Source: Moniliophthora roreri
Lineage: Eukaryota > Basidiomycota > Agaricomycetes > Agaricales > Marasmiaceae
Assembly (NCBI GenBank): GCA_001466705.2
Contig: LATX02000188.1
Coordinates: 558,001 to 622,000, forward strand
DNA length: 64,000 nucleotides
Direction of reading: 5' to 3'
Under the pieces are notes generated by a model. It did not search any database, was not told the origin of the DNA, and worked only from the letters and a program-made list of their open reading frames with translations. Made by a program: the position numbers and the translations under genes. Position 1 is the stretch's first letter. Each line of letters opens with the position of its first letter. Shown here piece by piece: positions 44,295-57,900 of the stretch.

Positions 44295-46795
44295 CCTCGG
44301 AAACAGTGTAATAAAAGAATGTGAAGGACGGTTGCGATTGAGGGAGAAAGAGACTTGAGTGGTGAAGGGTGGGGTAAAATATTGCGCCAATCCGAGTGCC
44401 CTTTTATCCTGCAAAAAACGAGGACGGACACACCTCTTGATCGGCGAGCGGTACAACTACATGACTCTACGCAGAGAAGATGGGTTAACACGAGGTCATT
44501 TGGGAAATGCTCTCCGGATCGATCTGTAAATGCAGGAGCATATTGTAGTTTCAAGAGCGGATGCGGGGTGCAAACGACCTACATGACTCCAGTACTACTA
44601 AGGCCCTTTCGATCATGATCTGGGAAGTTCATCATCCAATCAGATCCCGGGCTCCGTCATGAATGAGACGTGGCTATCCTGTCGGTATATTAGTTAATGC
44701 ACTGGAAGCCAATACGTTTAACTCTGGCGTAAATGAGTCGATAGAGATGGATGAAATGAAATCATTGATTCGGATAAAGGCGCAAACAAGGCGCAAATAA
44801 ACGCCAGCTCAGGCCCGTCATGGTGTTCTTCCTTGAACCATCGTTTTCATTTTCTCGACCTTTTCCTGCAAGAAATGAACGGGTTTATGGGTAATTGGTG
44901 AGGACGCTGCACTACATCACTACTACTACCACTATCACAGCCCTTCATATTTCATCTCCTGCAACTCTCAAGTGAGTTTCCTTGCATCATTTGCAACCCT
45001 GATGGGACGATTTTCTAGGGCACAAATCGATATTTTCGCGCCCTCGAAAAGGTCTTACGGCCTGCCTGCTGATGTATCGTCAGATGGTGACAAACTGTTG
45101 CCCAGCCAAACGAAAACGTGCAATGACCGGTCGCCCTTTCACTTGTCAAACGCACCTTGTATGTCGGAATCTCAAGGTCAGAAGATATTCACGTTCTGGG
45201 TATATACCATACACCTTACAGTGGATCCTGAATCCCGGAGCACATGTTGGGGTTGCTGTTCTTTGTCAAGTGACTTTGTCCTTCCAGGTCACTATGTCCT
45301 CAGTGTGCGGTCTCAAAAACTAGTCACTCACCCCAGTTCGATATACTTCAATCAGTCTTGACCGTTTCACAAGTCGAATAGCAGCCATTATCCTTCATTT
45401 CCGTATCTCTGGAAGTTTCCCGTTGATCGCGCTTATAGATACCCCGTCTGGGATCTAGGATTCTTGCGCAACTTCAGCTCCGCGACCGGAACCCTGAAGA
45501 CTGCGGTACCTTTGGGAGTCATGCCAAAATAGCGTGTCAAAGTCTACCATGAAGGGGCGTCTACGACCTAGTGTTCACAATAGCGGCCGTTTGACGTGGC
45601 CCTTTTGACGCAAGCTGCCATCACGATCTCGCATGCCACCGTAGGCTGACTTTGCACCCCAATGATGATCTCAGTGCCACGCCCACCGAAATTGAAACAG
45701 TTGCCATCTTAGGCTCGAAGCAACTTAGTTTTGCAAATGTACGAAATAAAGGAACCTCGTGTGGTCTTCTAATATTCCAAACGGGCTTGTATGGAACGTC
45801 TGATATCTCCGCTCAGACTGTTAGGATTTCACCTGGATTCACTGGCAACCGTTCGTGACTCCTATTCCATGTCGCTCTCCCGGTGATTCCTGCGTCGCTG
45901 TCAACACTGGTTCAGACGAGATAGACGCCGAGTCGAAGCCTTTCAAGGTCCTTCTGGCCTTTCACCCACGTAGCTGACAGCGTTCTGAAGTCCTTGTCTC
46001 TTCTGGATTCTGTCGTCCTTTTCAAATTCTTCGTGAAGATTTCATATCCGCGGATGTGCAGCATCATGACTGCAAATCGTTCATCTACTTTCTCCACTTC
46101 TATGTCAAGATGGAGTGATCTTCGACGTTCACTCTAACGGTGAAACTCGACCCGTTTTTCAGGTCGTGGAATCGCAAGGGTCAAAGTCATTTGCAGACCG
46201 GTGATTTCCCCTGCCACCAAACACTGCTTGTGATGTTGAATCAGATGAAGTGAGCGTTTACTTACGTCTATGCGAGTCAAAATACTATTTGACGTATTCC
46301 GAAGCCCTCGAAATAGGTCTGGATTCTTAGACGCCGTCTGAGATGAATAGGATGGCAGTTTCCTTGGCCGGTTCTTCGTCTGATAGTTTCCATTTGACGT
46401 CAAAAATCTCATGGAGCCTAAAATACTGCTACAGTCTATAGGAATATGAGCTCAGCATTTCGGGAGGATCTTATGGGTTGTAATTAACATTGGAGTCAAA
46501 GCTCAGCAGACTAGGACTCAGGTACCTGACAACTGCGAAAATGAGCACTCAGCCTTCATTGGCCACCAAGTACAACATCTCTATATTTGCACAAGAAATA
46601 TGCGCAGCCATTGAGACTCATGAATCGATGCTGAACACTGAACATAAGTATATACTGAGCACTCATGGATGTCACCCTGCGTAACGCGATCAAAGTCACG
46701 TTATTGGTTTGCGCGCCTGTGAGAAATTTTGTAAAAAGGATTCAACGCGACTTCTGTTTTCACATTCCACGACCACCGAAACTCGACAAGCCTGT
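44295..46795. other. gene-poor 2.5 kb region, possibly decayed coding DNA
   Basis: Only short frames in conflicting directions occur. Several plus-strand stretches have protein-like fragments in alternating frames, for example FISADVQHHDCKSFIYFLHF near 46050, which would suit an old pseudogene. No family could be named. The last 100 bases are the NUP120/NUP160 promoter. Confidence 0.35.
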
Positions 46796-49700
46796 ATGGA
46801 TGGAAGTTTGCTGATAGCTGCTCAGATTTCCTCACTCTTCCCGGTCTCCCAAGCCATCTCAGTTCCGGTTGAAAGCAAACGGCCAAACGGTTCTTTTCAC
46901 CATGAAGACGAACCCTCGGAGTTGTACGAGCATGCGTCTTGCGCTGCAATACTACATTCCCCAGTAACAGGAACTGTTCTTCTCCGGGTTCTAGATAATG
47001 GGCTTACCGTGGAGTTAATCTCACTCTCCACCAATGAAGTCCCACCAATTCGATTCATCTTTCCATCGGCCGTTCTCTCTTCACCTGCAATGTTTGTTTG
47101 GGAAAAGGTGGAACTTCATATAATTGCTGTCACTGTGACAGGCTCAGTTCACCGCCTTGTTCTTCCAATCGGCCCTGGATACAGTATATGGCGCGAGCAG
47201 GTGGCGAACTTGTGGGCATCCGAATATTTCATCAAGAACTGCGCAGACAACTTCCGGGGCCTCGTGCATGTTCATGGGACCGACTTTATCGTGGTTGGAA
47301 TGAAGGATGGATCATTATTGCGATTAGAGACTGAATACACGGGCGCTGATAGCTCCGAAGGTGCGTGTTTTTGTGGTATAGAAAGCTGCTTCGCCCACAT
47401 CCTCCATTTAGATGACTGGACAGAAACATTGGTCCAGCACGGAAACTTCCTTTCGTCCTTGACATCGTTCTTGCCGTCTTTTTCTTCTCCAGATGCCACC
47501 GCATCTGAGATCATATCAATAGCAACGCACCCCTGGCCCACCGATGTCGGTTTTGTTTGGACTTTGTCTCGGGACCGCGTCCTAAGACTATGGAAGCCCA
47601 AGCTTGGTTGTATGTCTCAAAGGACGCTTTCTCAATCTCCCGGTCGAGATTCGTCGTCATCCCCAGGGCCGCACGGAACTCAGCCGCAGGTCCTACTTGA
47701 GGCAGAACGACAAACCCTTCTGCGAGTCTTCTCATTCTCAGATGGCCCATACAGAGACCGTTTGTATGTTCTTGCGTTTATTCCCACCATATCGTCTCCG
47801 ACTTCAGGCGGCTCGTTCCAGCTCCTTGTCACGACATCGAGCCAACTTGATGATGTTGGCCCCATCCAGTGCTCCAGAAATACAGCTCATTGTCACCTAC
47901 ATGACTTCATGGTTATTGGAAACGTGTTATACGCACTGTGGGACCGACAGGGACAATCAATGGTTGAAAGGACCGTCATTGACCTTGACGCTATGACCAG
48001 GAATGGGACACAAACCGCAATTTGGCAGGTGGCTTCATACGCACCGGAGCCAGAGCTTACTCCTGCGTATCTTGAGGAGGTGCTGGCATCGCCCGGCTCC
48101 ATGACAGACAGATTCTTGGAGGTGGTCATGCGGCCAGGCATGTTCTCAACCTTGACCCTTAGCACTGCAATTAAACAATACTCTGATGCCTTCCGCTCCA
48201 TCCCTGGTCCATTGCCTCCACAGCTTACGACAACATACGCGTCTTTGGCAGAAAATATTGCTGCTGTGGTGGGGTGCACAGTCAACCTTCACCGCGATCC
48301 TCATACAGGTGCGCTGCAGCATGCCAAGTACTGGAATGCTTTGAAGCGGGACTGGGAAGGTTTTATTGCACGCTGTCGCGAGATCGAACGCAGTGCACGT
48401 TGGCCATTAGTCCTTGGAGCTCAGGACGAGGGTGACATAATAGTGGTGGAACGGGAACGAGTTAGTTCACTGGTTGGGGAAGACCTTCCCATACATATTC
48501 GCCGTGTTCTAGAGCTGGACCAGCGTATAACTGACTCCCAGTATGATTTGCTGGGAGTACTGTGGAATATGCAGTACAAAGCTGGACCCGAGGCGATGCT
48601 GAACTTGGAGAATGGCTTAGTTGACGTCCTGCACCAGGAGATCGCCTTTCCGTTCGCCGACATACTTCAAGACCAGGCTAATCGATCGCAGCTCAAGGAG
48701 GCATTAGATGACGGAGCAACCAGCTGGCTTGTGGGCAGGCTAGAGAGTATAGATGACCTTGATTCAGCAGTTCGCACATCCCTTGATGTGATCGGAGGTT
48801 TCGATATGGAGGTGAAACGAGAGGAGGACGAAGTAGAGCTACTCCTGCCGCCCCCTACCTCTCAATGGTTCCGAGGTTTAACGGCTAGTTACATTGTGAC
48901 GACCGTTAGCGCCAGATACGACTTGTGTCTGTGCTTGGTCGCACTGCTACTCTTCCTGTCCGAGGATCTGCCTCAGTGGGATCCTTCGTTGCTTGCGGAA
49001 GTATTTGCAGTATTCAGAGGCATAGCTATTTTACGTGATATCGTGAGGCAGCCAGCCAGCAACTCACCTAAACCCCCTCTCGAAGAAGTGTCGACGGCAG
49101 ATGATGTTGTTTCCCTTTTACAGAACATGCAGGTGTCCCGTAACAGGACGTATACGACCCCTACCCAGTCCCTTATTCACCGACTCTTGGCCCAGTCAGG
49201 GGACCAAGGTTCCGGTCTTCCGGGAGCAGCACATCGCTTCCTCGACGGAACGGGTTTACTCCAATCCGTGTCCCCGGCCAATGCGACCAGAGCCGAAGTT
49301 CTATTCTGTGAACGGTTACGCCTTCTTGGATATTTCCATACGTCGCGGGATATCATCTCATGGATGCCGAGAACACCCGGTATCACCTATGTCCTTAGCA
49401 GAATATGGCTAAACACCGGTCGAGTGGATGATGCAGCACAACTTCTAGAGAAGCTAGCAGGAAGTTTCGGTAAGAGGTCGCTTCTATGCCATAGGTACTG
49501 TACCCACTCTCGTTCAAGGTCCCGATAATGCACTGTCACCGGAAGATAAAGAGGCCCTGGAACAAGTTTTGCCATCTGGACAGTCATTTGACTCGCCATA
49601 TAGCTTCTATCTATATATCGCGACGCTCTTCAAATCCAGCACACTCATATATCACGAAGTTCTATTTACTAAGCGCGCATTATCTTGCGTACCGCCCAAT

Positions 49701-51400
49701 GTCGATACGTCCTCCTTGTGGCATACCATCGTCAAAGGTTATACGGAGCTAGGCATGTACGAAGATGCTTATGCAGCGTGGTTATCGATCCCTTCCGAGT
49801 CGCAGTAAGATGCCCATTCATCGTAACTATCGCAGCTGACATCCTTTTCAAATATTAGAAAAAGAGAAAGCATCAGTCATATTGTCCACAAGATGTGCGA
49901 AAACAAGCACGTCGACCAACTCATGACCTTCAACTTCGCTGGATTAGCGGATGAGGTGCAAGACGCATTAGCTTTCAAGGCAAGAAATGTCGACCCTCGG
50001 AGTCAACCTCGGTACTCGCATATTCTTTACTCATGGTATCTGGGGAAGGGAGATTATCGAAAAGGTGTGTACTTTATCTATCTATATCTATATCTATTTT
50101 CTTACTTCAAGACTAAATCGGTGGTAGCTGCTTTGACGATGTATCAGCGTGCTCGGAAGTTACAGGCAATCATCTCGAATGATCCTTCCCTTTTCTTGAC
50201 GCTGGCGCAGGAACAGCTGGAGGCTTACATGGTATCAATGAATGCCCTGACTCTGGCAGACCCAAAAACGGCCTGGTTTATCCTTCCAGGTGTACCCGAT
50301 TCACAGAGTGAGGTCGGTATCTGAATCCTTCCTATACCTATCTATCAAGCTTTTTGACCACTCTATAGCCCAGGAAACGAAGAAAGCTGTCGTTACACGT
50401 ATCATCTTCTATAGCCTCCAAATCCGGACGACCTGAGAGTGAAGTCATTCAACTTCCTGACATTCAGTACGACTACACTCTCCTGTCCGCTCAGCTGGAC
50501 TTGATACAGAAAGACCCTTCACTTTTGACATCACCCGGTAAGTTAGCATCCAGAGGTCTAATAATGGCACTGACACCTCCTGATAGACTTCCTGCTCCCT
50601 CCTTCTTCCATCGTTCTACGGCTAGCACAATCCAACCGATTCAACGTCGCAATGGCTACCGCGAGAAGTCTCGACGTGGATATGACAGACCTCTTTGCAC
50701 GTTTGACGACGCAGTGTCTGAAACTATCCCATGATCCCGATGCAGTTGTGTAAGTTGCATTTAATCAGCTTCGAGCATCTCTGACATTATCTTATAGACA
50801 AGAAGACAATTCGGACTGGCTGCTCACAGACAAGGTGTCATCATGGGGCGGCAGTCCTGCTGACCGGGGCTGGCGATATCTACGAGAGTCCCTGAAGCGC
50901 CACGATAGTTTAGCCACAGATTACAAATACACTAAAACCGCTCTCGAAACTGTGTTGAACTTCTGGGCTTCTCCGCCCCCACCTTGGCTCATTCAATCAC
51001 TCGAGGTAGGTACTAGTGCTGTCAGTCAACTCACCTTCCTTGACGTCCATCATCTATTCTAGGAGTATCATCATGATTATCTGATTCGAGTCAGCCTAAG
51101 ATTCGGAAACTTGGAGCAGGCTGTTGATCACACGCTAGCCCTTGTACGCAAGGTAAGGAAGGTTCAGGGTTTCTTCCAGTCATATTGGGAGTTAACTTTC
51201 GTTCTCAGGCTGATTCGCAGCTAGCCCGCGACCTTCCGAAACATGCTGCATCGACGTGGCTGCCATACACGTTGATTGATCAGGTATTGGCAGCAGGCAC
51301 AGCTCAGGAACCTCCACCTGCTCGATTGTCTGAGCTTCGGCTCGAAGTCGCCAATCGTGTAAAGCGTATGCAAAAGTTGAGTAATTTCCAGTCACGATGA
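46796..51400 (+). CDS. NUP120: nucleoporin of the NUP120/NUP160 family
   Basis: A large gene of roughly 1,300 residues. The first exon (about 46796-49478) is uninterrupted. It starts MDGSLLIAAQISSLFPVSQA and contains the N-terminal beta-propeller: ASCAAILHSPVTGTVLLRVL, VELISLSTNEVPPIRFIFP, LHIIAVTVTGSVHRLVLPIG, FIVVGMKDGSLLRLETEY and VWTLSRDRVLRLWKPKLG. A long helical region follows. Smaller exons continue with helical repeats (FYLYIATLFKSSTLIYHEVL, WHTIVKGYTELGMYEDAYAA, LMTFNFAGLADEVQDALAFK, LRLAQSNRFNVAMATARSLD), ending RVKRMQKLSNFQSR. Nup120/Nup160 is part of the Y-complex (Nup84/Nup107 complex) scaffold of the nuclear pore. The ATG at 46796 was chosen over 46709 because MDGSLLIAAQ is the usual family opening. 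Confidence 0.9.
50074..50097 (+). repeat. tatcta microsatellite in an intron
   Basis: An imperfect tatcta repeat of about four units inside the NUP120/NUP160 intron that starts near 50064. Confidence 0.65.
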
Positions 51401-51943
51401 TATCTGTATTTAGCTCTAGTTGTTCGCTATCGTTTACGTTCGAGATGTTCTCTGTAGCACAATAAAACGTCTGTACGGGTAGATGCCCCAGCTGAGCGAG
51501 GATCCAATTAGTCTTAGATCATCGCCCCATAGAGATGGAAACGTATATTCTATGAACTTGAAGCAACCAACGGTTGGCCATGTCCAGATGCTCGCGACTG
51601 AACAGCAACAAATTACAGGGATCTCTGGCCACAAGCTCCCCTTGTCCCAGGCAGGGATAATCCAGAGACGACGGATTTCTTTCTATCATTCATAGTTCGC
51701 TTTCAAAGAAATTTACATATGTACAGTTAGAATAGGGCTACACAGCGGTCAGAGGAAAAAAGAGTCAGAATAAAGTAGCGTTAGAAGAACAGGTATATGA
51801 GAGTGCACGATGCTAGTACAGTAGTATCCCAAGAGCCAGACAATATATACGCACTTCTCACAACACAACCCAGATAGTAAAATAGATGCGAAAGCAATAC
51901 ATACAAAGGGACGCAAGCATGGCGTCGAAGGAGGAAGACGCGC
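51401..51943. other. convergent 3' spacer
   Basis: About 540 bases between the nucleoporin gene (+) and the Zn2Cys6 factor (-). No gene, repeat or RNA was recognised. Confidence 0.5.
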
Positions 51944-54942
51944 CTATCCCTGCATACGATGTGAGACAACTGCAGGAGGCATCGATTTGAAGGTTCCGTC
52001 CAAGAATTGTGACCATTCCGTCTGACCGAAACCAACGGCAGCACCCCACATCGACGCTTCGTCGACATGATGAACATACTGCGAAGTCGGATGTCCACCA
52101 CCGTCATACATTGATTGTTGTTGTGTCATCATCGGATAACCTTGTGAGTACGGTGTCGATGACTGGATACCTCCCAACGAGCCTGCAGGATGATGCATGC
52201 CGGTAGGCGAGGAGACTTGAGGATTCAAACTATGAGGGGATTGGTTTTGCGTACCACCTGACGAAGTAGATGTGGTCCCATTCCCCGAATAGACAGGCGA
52301 AGTCCTTATTGACGACATTGCATGGGTCTGCAGCGTGTCGTAATGAGACTGCGAATGTGATAGTGTAGCGACCAACTGTCCAACCGGTGGACTAACCGAC
52401 GTAGAGTTGGCAGGCGAACCGGCTCCTAACAAAGCCATTCTTCCTCCAACTCCAGAGCCTGGAGAATCAGTGTTCCCCGTCATCCACCTTCTCGGGTCAT
52501 GCGAGTCGTGATAAGGGAATGCCAACTTCCTCACTACACTCAGGACTTTCACCCTTTCCTTCTCGCGTTCTTCCTGGTTCTTCATCATAAACTCTGCTGA
52601 GTATAGAGGGGCAAGAGCATTCAGGATGTCCAGTCCCTTGTCTGACACTGACATGCCCCGAGACTGTTCGAGTGTCGACATGGCTTTGCGAATAGATGCA
52701 CGGAACAGACCCGCCCCGGGTTGATCGGGGTTGGCAATGAGCTGGAAGGAGAAGAACATGGCGGCAGAGAAGCAGTGCCACGGACCCCAATTCATGTGAC
52801 CTGGAACAGCGAGGGAGGAGTTGGCCATGAAATCAGGGCGCGCTTGGCTGACCATGGTGATGAGCTTGTCTGCAGCGCTAACGGCGATTTCGAGAGATTG
52901 AGCTTGTCTGGATTGTTCCGCAGCGGATGGAGGACCTGCTGGAGGCTTAGAAGGAGTCGATGAACTACTCTTCCCGTGACTGGGTAAACTAGCATAAGGA
53001 CGGTGCAGCGAGAATCGGATGTGGTAATAAGAAGTGCGGATAATGACACTCTGAACACCAAGACGACGCAAGTTAGCATTGGGTGAAGCAAGGTTTCGCG
53101 CTACTCGATATTCATCCAGATCCAATTCGGGCGGAAGGTTATCCATCCACTCCGTTAAAGCACGATCGTTTGCTTGGACACTTTCGTACGGCACAGGCCG
53201 AACGGAGACCGCATCATCAACGACGTCGCCCAGGAGGTAAGCTAATCGGAACAACGCTATATTCGGCAGATAAAGCCTCCCAGTTTTGTCGATCGCGGGA
53301 TCGCAATATGAAGGCAGTTGGGTATCAAAGTGATGTGATGCGATAGTTAACGGCCTGCCGAACATGAACGCCTGCCATCTACGAAAGAAGATAAATTGTA
53401 GTGAGAACAAAATATAAAAAACGGCCAGTCCAAACTAGCACACCTTTCCAAGAGAATGATGTGCCACCATGCCCATCTTCTCCGTTCTGCAACGTCTCGA
53501 GGCATTCGCCATTTCCCAGGGTCACGATGCAAACCCATGGCAGTCCCAATAGTCACTAATTCGCCTCGCCCGGCCCATATCTCTTCACTATCAGTTTTCA
53601 ACAGAACCTGATAATGTACTTGGATCAGGCGCAATTCGACAAGATCGAGGGTGTAGGCTTTGGTCTCCTGCCTCCGTCGTTCCAGAGATAACTTGGACAC
53701 TTCGAAAAATGTCTGACCCATTTGCTCTTGTGTCTCCGAGAACCCTTCGAGTAGTGAGTGTCCTGCGGGTAGGTAATGGGTGGCTATAGCCATGATGGTG
53801 CAAGCCGTGGCCAAGGTGATCCGGTCTGCCGACTGTCCAGACTTGAATCTCTCCCAATTCTGACTAAAAGCGGGTTGATTCACATGTCGGTAGACCCAAT
53901 TGCAGTACTCAAAGTAATAGCTGATAAGTCCATCGATTACGTCGAGGGAGGGGAGCATCCCCAGAAGTTCTCGGTCGTATTCCACGTTGCCTGACGGTGG
54001 GAATTCTTCAATGCGTTCTTGGCTCTGTTGTCGGCTATCTTCATCGTCCGAGCCTCGAGATGCCTCGTTCTATCGCAGGGAGAAAAATGAGTTGCGCCCA
54101 CGAGATTGACGATAAATAACAGCTCACCGACAACAGATGAAGAGCAGCACTCGTTGGCCCTGCGTATAGTCCACCCTGAGTCTGACTCCCCAGCATTCCT
54201 GGTGCATCATTGGTTTGCTTGTCGTTGACATCGGGGTCGAAGGGCTCCTTCTTCGGAGTGAAATTGTTCACTTCGTTGGTTCTAGCCGGTCGTGGGGGAG
54301 GATGATGTATTAGCTGCGCAGACCGTGTGTGAGGCAACACGTATGCCTCAAGGAGGTTTATGGAGTGTCTCATGCGCGCAATTTCCTGGGCAGGGTCTAT
54401 ACGAGTGTAGCTGTGGGTTTAGAGAAAAGTTGAGTTGACACCGTTGCCACTGACGAGGAAGAAGAGGGGAAGAAGTTATTTGGAGATAACACTTACTGAT
54501 GGTCATCTCCGCGGACGTTAGCATCGGCTCCTTCTGGAGGTCGCGAATCCTGGTAGCACAATGCTGCAGTACCTAAGAGCAAGGAGAATGTTTTTAAATA
54601 CATCTAGAAAGGCAGAAGGCCATGGATTGGACTTGCCACGCAGAACACAGGATGAGCATGGTCGATTTCTGTTGATCGAATATGAGAGGATTTCGACCAA
54701 AATCCAAGGACTAGAACCTGCCTGTCGCATTTGAGTTTGCTATTCCGACATGGCTCGCAATTTATAGCTTTTCGCGCGCGTTTTTGAGGTCGTGCGTCGC
54801 CGTTGTTATCACCGTTCCCGGGGCCAGGGGAAGTCCTGCCTCTAACTGTGCCGCCCGACTGACTTGTTCTTGATGTTTTTGGGCGAGCGGCAACTGTGGA
54901 CGATGAGGATGATGAACCGGTGGGGGGAGCGTCGTCGGGCAT
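51944..54942 (-). CDS. Zn2Cys6 fungal transcription factor
   Basis: Multi-exon gene of roughly 850-900 residues. It starts MPDDAPPTGSSSSSSTVAAR. The binuclear zinc cluster is INCEPCRNSKLKC, DRNRPCSSC, VLRGTAALC, with spacing C-x2-C-x6-C-x5-C-x2-C-x8-C. It is split by an intron at 54669-54721 that has a GC donor. A short linker leads to the fungal-specific regulatory domain: LGMLPSLDVIDGLISYYFEY, CNWVYRHVNQPAFSQNWERF, LDLVELRLIQVHYQVLLKT, EIWAGRGELVTIGTAMGLHR, DPGKWRMPRDVAERRRWAWW and FGRPLTIASHHFDTQLPSY. The C-terminus is Ser/Pro/Gln/His-rich, as in activation regions, and ends AVVSHRMQG. These factors bind CGG-containing sites as regulators of metabolism or development; the target here is unknown. 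The 5' flank is long and C/T-rich. Confidence 0.9.
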
Positions 54943-57900
54943 AGTAATGGTTAGAGGGAGAGAGAGGGGTAAGTAGAAATTATATGTCAAGACTTTGGTT
55001 GATAAATATCAACTTGCACTCCTCTTTCTCAATTCGGCTACCCGCAAGATTTCCACCAAAGAACATTTCTATGGCCCTCTTGTCTCCTCCACCACCTCCT
55101 CTTCCAACTATTATTCCTCAAGCTTTCCTCGTTGCAAGTTCATTATCACCATCATTACTCTCATTAATCTCACCACCCGTCCTGATCTGGCTCTGCTACT
55201 AGCACTCTGGCAACTAGTGATTGGGTCTCAACTACTGTGGCCATCATCCCTTCCCGTTCTATCCGAAAACTATGGACTCTCACAATACCCTATACTCTGG
55301 GGAATCTCGTTTGACAGACGCGGTTCCTTGTGACCCATCAATCACCCTTTTTGACTTCTTCCCAGTATTCTTTCCTTGACGTCTGGCCCGAAATCTATTC
55401 GTTATAACAAGAACATCCATACCTTCATCATTCTCAACTCTGGGTCATGGCTAAATCCTCCGGAAGACGGACTGCATTTGAATGATGGAGGACCGGGTTC
55501 TTCCCGCAAAACCCTTCCATCGTAGTACCCGAACAACCTGTACCTTGCGCATCATGCTACCACCGCCGACCCCTCCGAATCGCCGGCAGGTGGACCGCTG
55601 TACCCTCTATTCAAGTTCAAGCTGCTATTCAGCCAAGCTCAGCCACCAAGCCCCCGTCATACGTACTGGAGGGTCTCGGAAGCACGTAGGTAATAGTAGG
55701 CATGCTGTCATATTCAGGAACACGAGTTGGCAAGGACCACCACGTCGAGCTGCTACGGTCAAAGCCCTTAGTCTCAAAACGTCAAGGCAAGAGAACCTTC
55801 GTCACTGGGCTTCAATAGATATATTGATTTGACGACGACGAGGCTGCTAGAATAGCGGTGCAAGTGTTTCAAGGTAAGTTTGAGCTCATCCAGCAAAAAG
55901 TTTCGCTCCTTTAACATTATCGCCCAAGACGCGTGTTCCGAAGTTAATGACGCCTCGCGACAAAAGTTAAAAAGATGCCATGCCTTTATTTGGTTTCAAT
56001 AATGACTTTTACTGTAACTCAGGCAGCACCCTTGGTCCGGATCCAAGTCAAAAGGTTGAATTTTAAATCTTCCACAACTTGTACATTTTTTGTCATTACA
56101 AATCTAGAATTAACGGCGACCAACACCTGTGCATGTCAGCAGCAACCGCAGCTTTCCATTTAACTGCTCTCACGGACATGGAGGTGGGACGCCACGTTCT
56201 CCGTCGACGGCTGAATAGCCCAGTCCAACGACATAATTCGGAGGGTCGCCTCGCCCTCAAACCCGACTTTGCCATATTGGGCCAGCAATCCGGATGGGCA
56301 ATCACAGGCAATCACTCGCTGTACGCGCGCGCGCGCTTCCGAAACAATTTCCCGTTGTCTGGTGTAATTTAACCCGCCCACCCACCGATACTCCATAAAG
56401 GTAACAGATGGTGTGGCGGTGATGATTCGAATGATGGTGACTGGGGTATAGGAAGAGGCATTAGGCCCCTGTCGCCCCTATGTGGCCCGTGGGTTTTGCT
56501 GTGATGCGAATCTCAATACGGATTCACTCAGGGATCGGTCGCCTCCGTTCTCGTTCGGCTATATTCCATCAAATCATTATGATTACAGTCGGCAGTCGTT
56601 GCGGAATTGCAAAGTGTTGACAGTGCAAAGCGCTGATTATTTGCAAGTTGATACTCGAGTCGGGGAGACGGGTGGCGATCCCGGACGATCTCGGAAAATA
56701 AATGTGACGACTCCAACTAGGTTTACTCCTCGTTTTTTGGGAGCGAATACTGCCTTGCACGATGCCGGAGAAGCATGTCGGAAACGCCTCCTCCGATTGC
56801 GCATTGTAAAAGCCTGCTCTCCCATCGTTCACGGACTGCGACTCCTAGTATTAAGGGGCAAACTATCGTCGTCGGTCCTCGAAAGCTGGAAAGCCTAACT
56901 TACTGTTCTCCTATTTAAAATCAGCGATGATACCTGCGCCAGCTTTTGCGTGCATGTTCCGACACCAAGCATAATAATAAAGGAGGTCACCTGGAAATTG
57001 CATAACTTGAAGTTCACGGACCAGAGTTACCTTAAAAATGGCGTAGTATATCGAAAAACCATAGAAATAGAAACCATTGAGTAGAATACTGAAGGGTCTG
57101 TTTGGGTTCTTACGACTGAGCCTGGGCACTTTGAACACGTCCAGGTTGAGAAAAATTTGATGAGACTCGGAGGGTGCCAGGTAAACGGTTCTCGAACTCC
57201 CCTGAGGCGTGTAGAGATTAACCTTTATGGTCAAAAAAGGCCAAAGAATAACCGAGATATCCAGATGTAGGAATACTCCTGCCGGTCCAACTCGAGTCTC
57301 TCCGTTTTGGGGGTAGCAGGGCACGTTGAGACCAAACTGGTGCGACGACGTGACATCAAACTTCCTGGAACCAGCCCCAAATATTCGAATGCCTGAACAT
57401 GATACTGACTTGTCCGTTGCACCGTGATCGGGAGTTCCTTCCGTACCGCATGGCTAATTCTTTGGTGGCGCAGACATCGAGGCAGTTTATTCAAAGGTAC
57501 AGGGTGAGGTACTGATTTTTCTAGCTCCGCGGCGCTTGTGAGGAGTCGTGATCTATACAGAAGGCAATCATCACTATCTGTTTGATCCCCAGCTAATTGT
57601 CGAGCGAGCTCAACGCATGCCCAAGGGGTAACGGCGTGACCATCTATCATAAAAGATCCAACAAGGATGAGTCAACAACATACACGGGACATGGCGGGGC
57701 TGCCGGCGTGAATGCTTACCCAGATATCAGGTTTATCGTACGGTATTTAGTGAATAAGATTATGAGATTTCGTAGAGCGCCGTGATTCTGGAATCTGATC
57801 TTGTCCTAGAACCCGACAACAGTGGTGCCCTAAGTCCGCATTTTCACCGCACCAGGAGTAACCGGCAAAGTTCAAGGAACAACAAGGTTTGCCGACGCAA

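Noticed and set aside
56911..57650. Overlapping minus-strand ORFs as one spliced gene
   Set aside because: No splice donor and acceptor pair joining the two frames gave a convincing protein, and no domain was recognised, so it is only noted in the gap entry.
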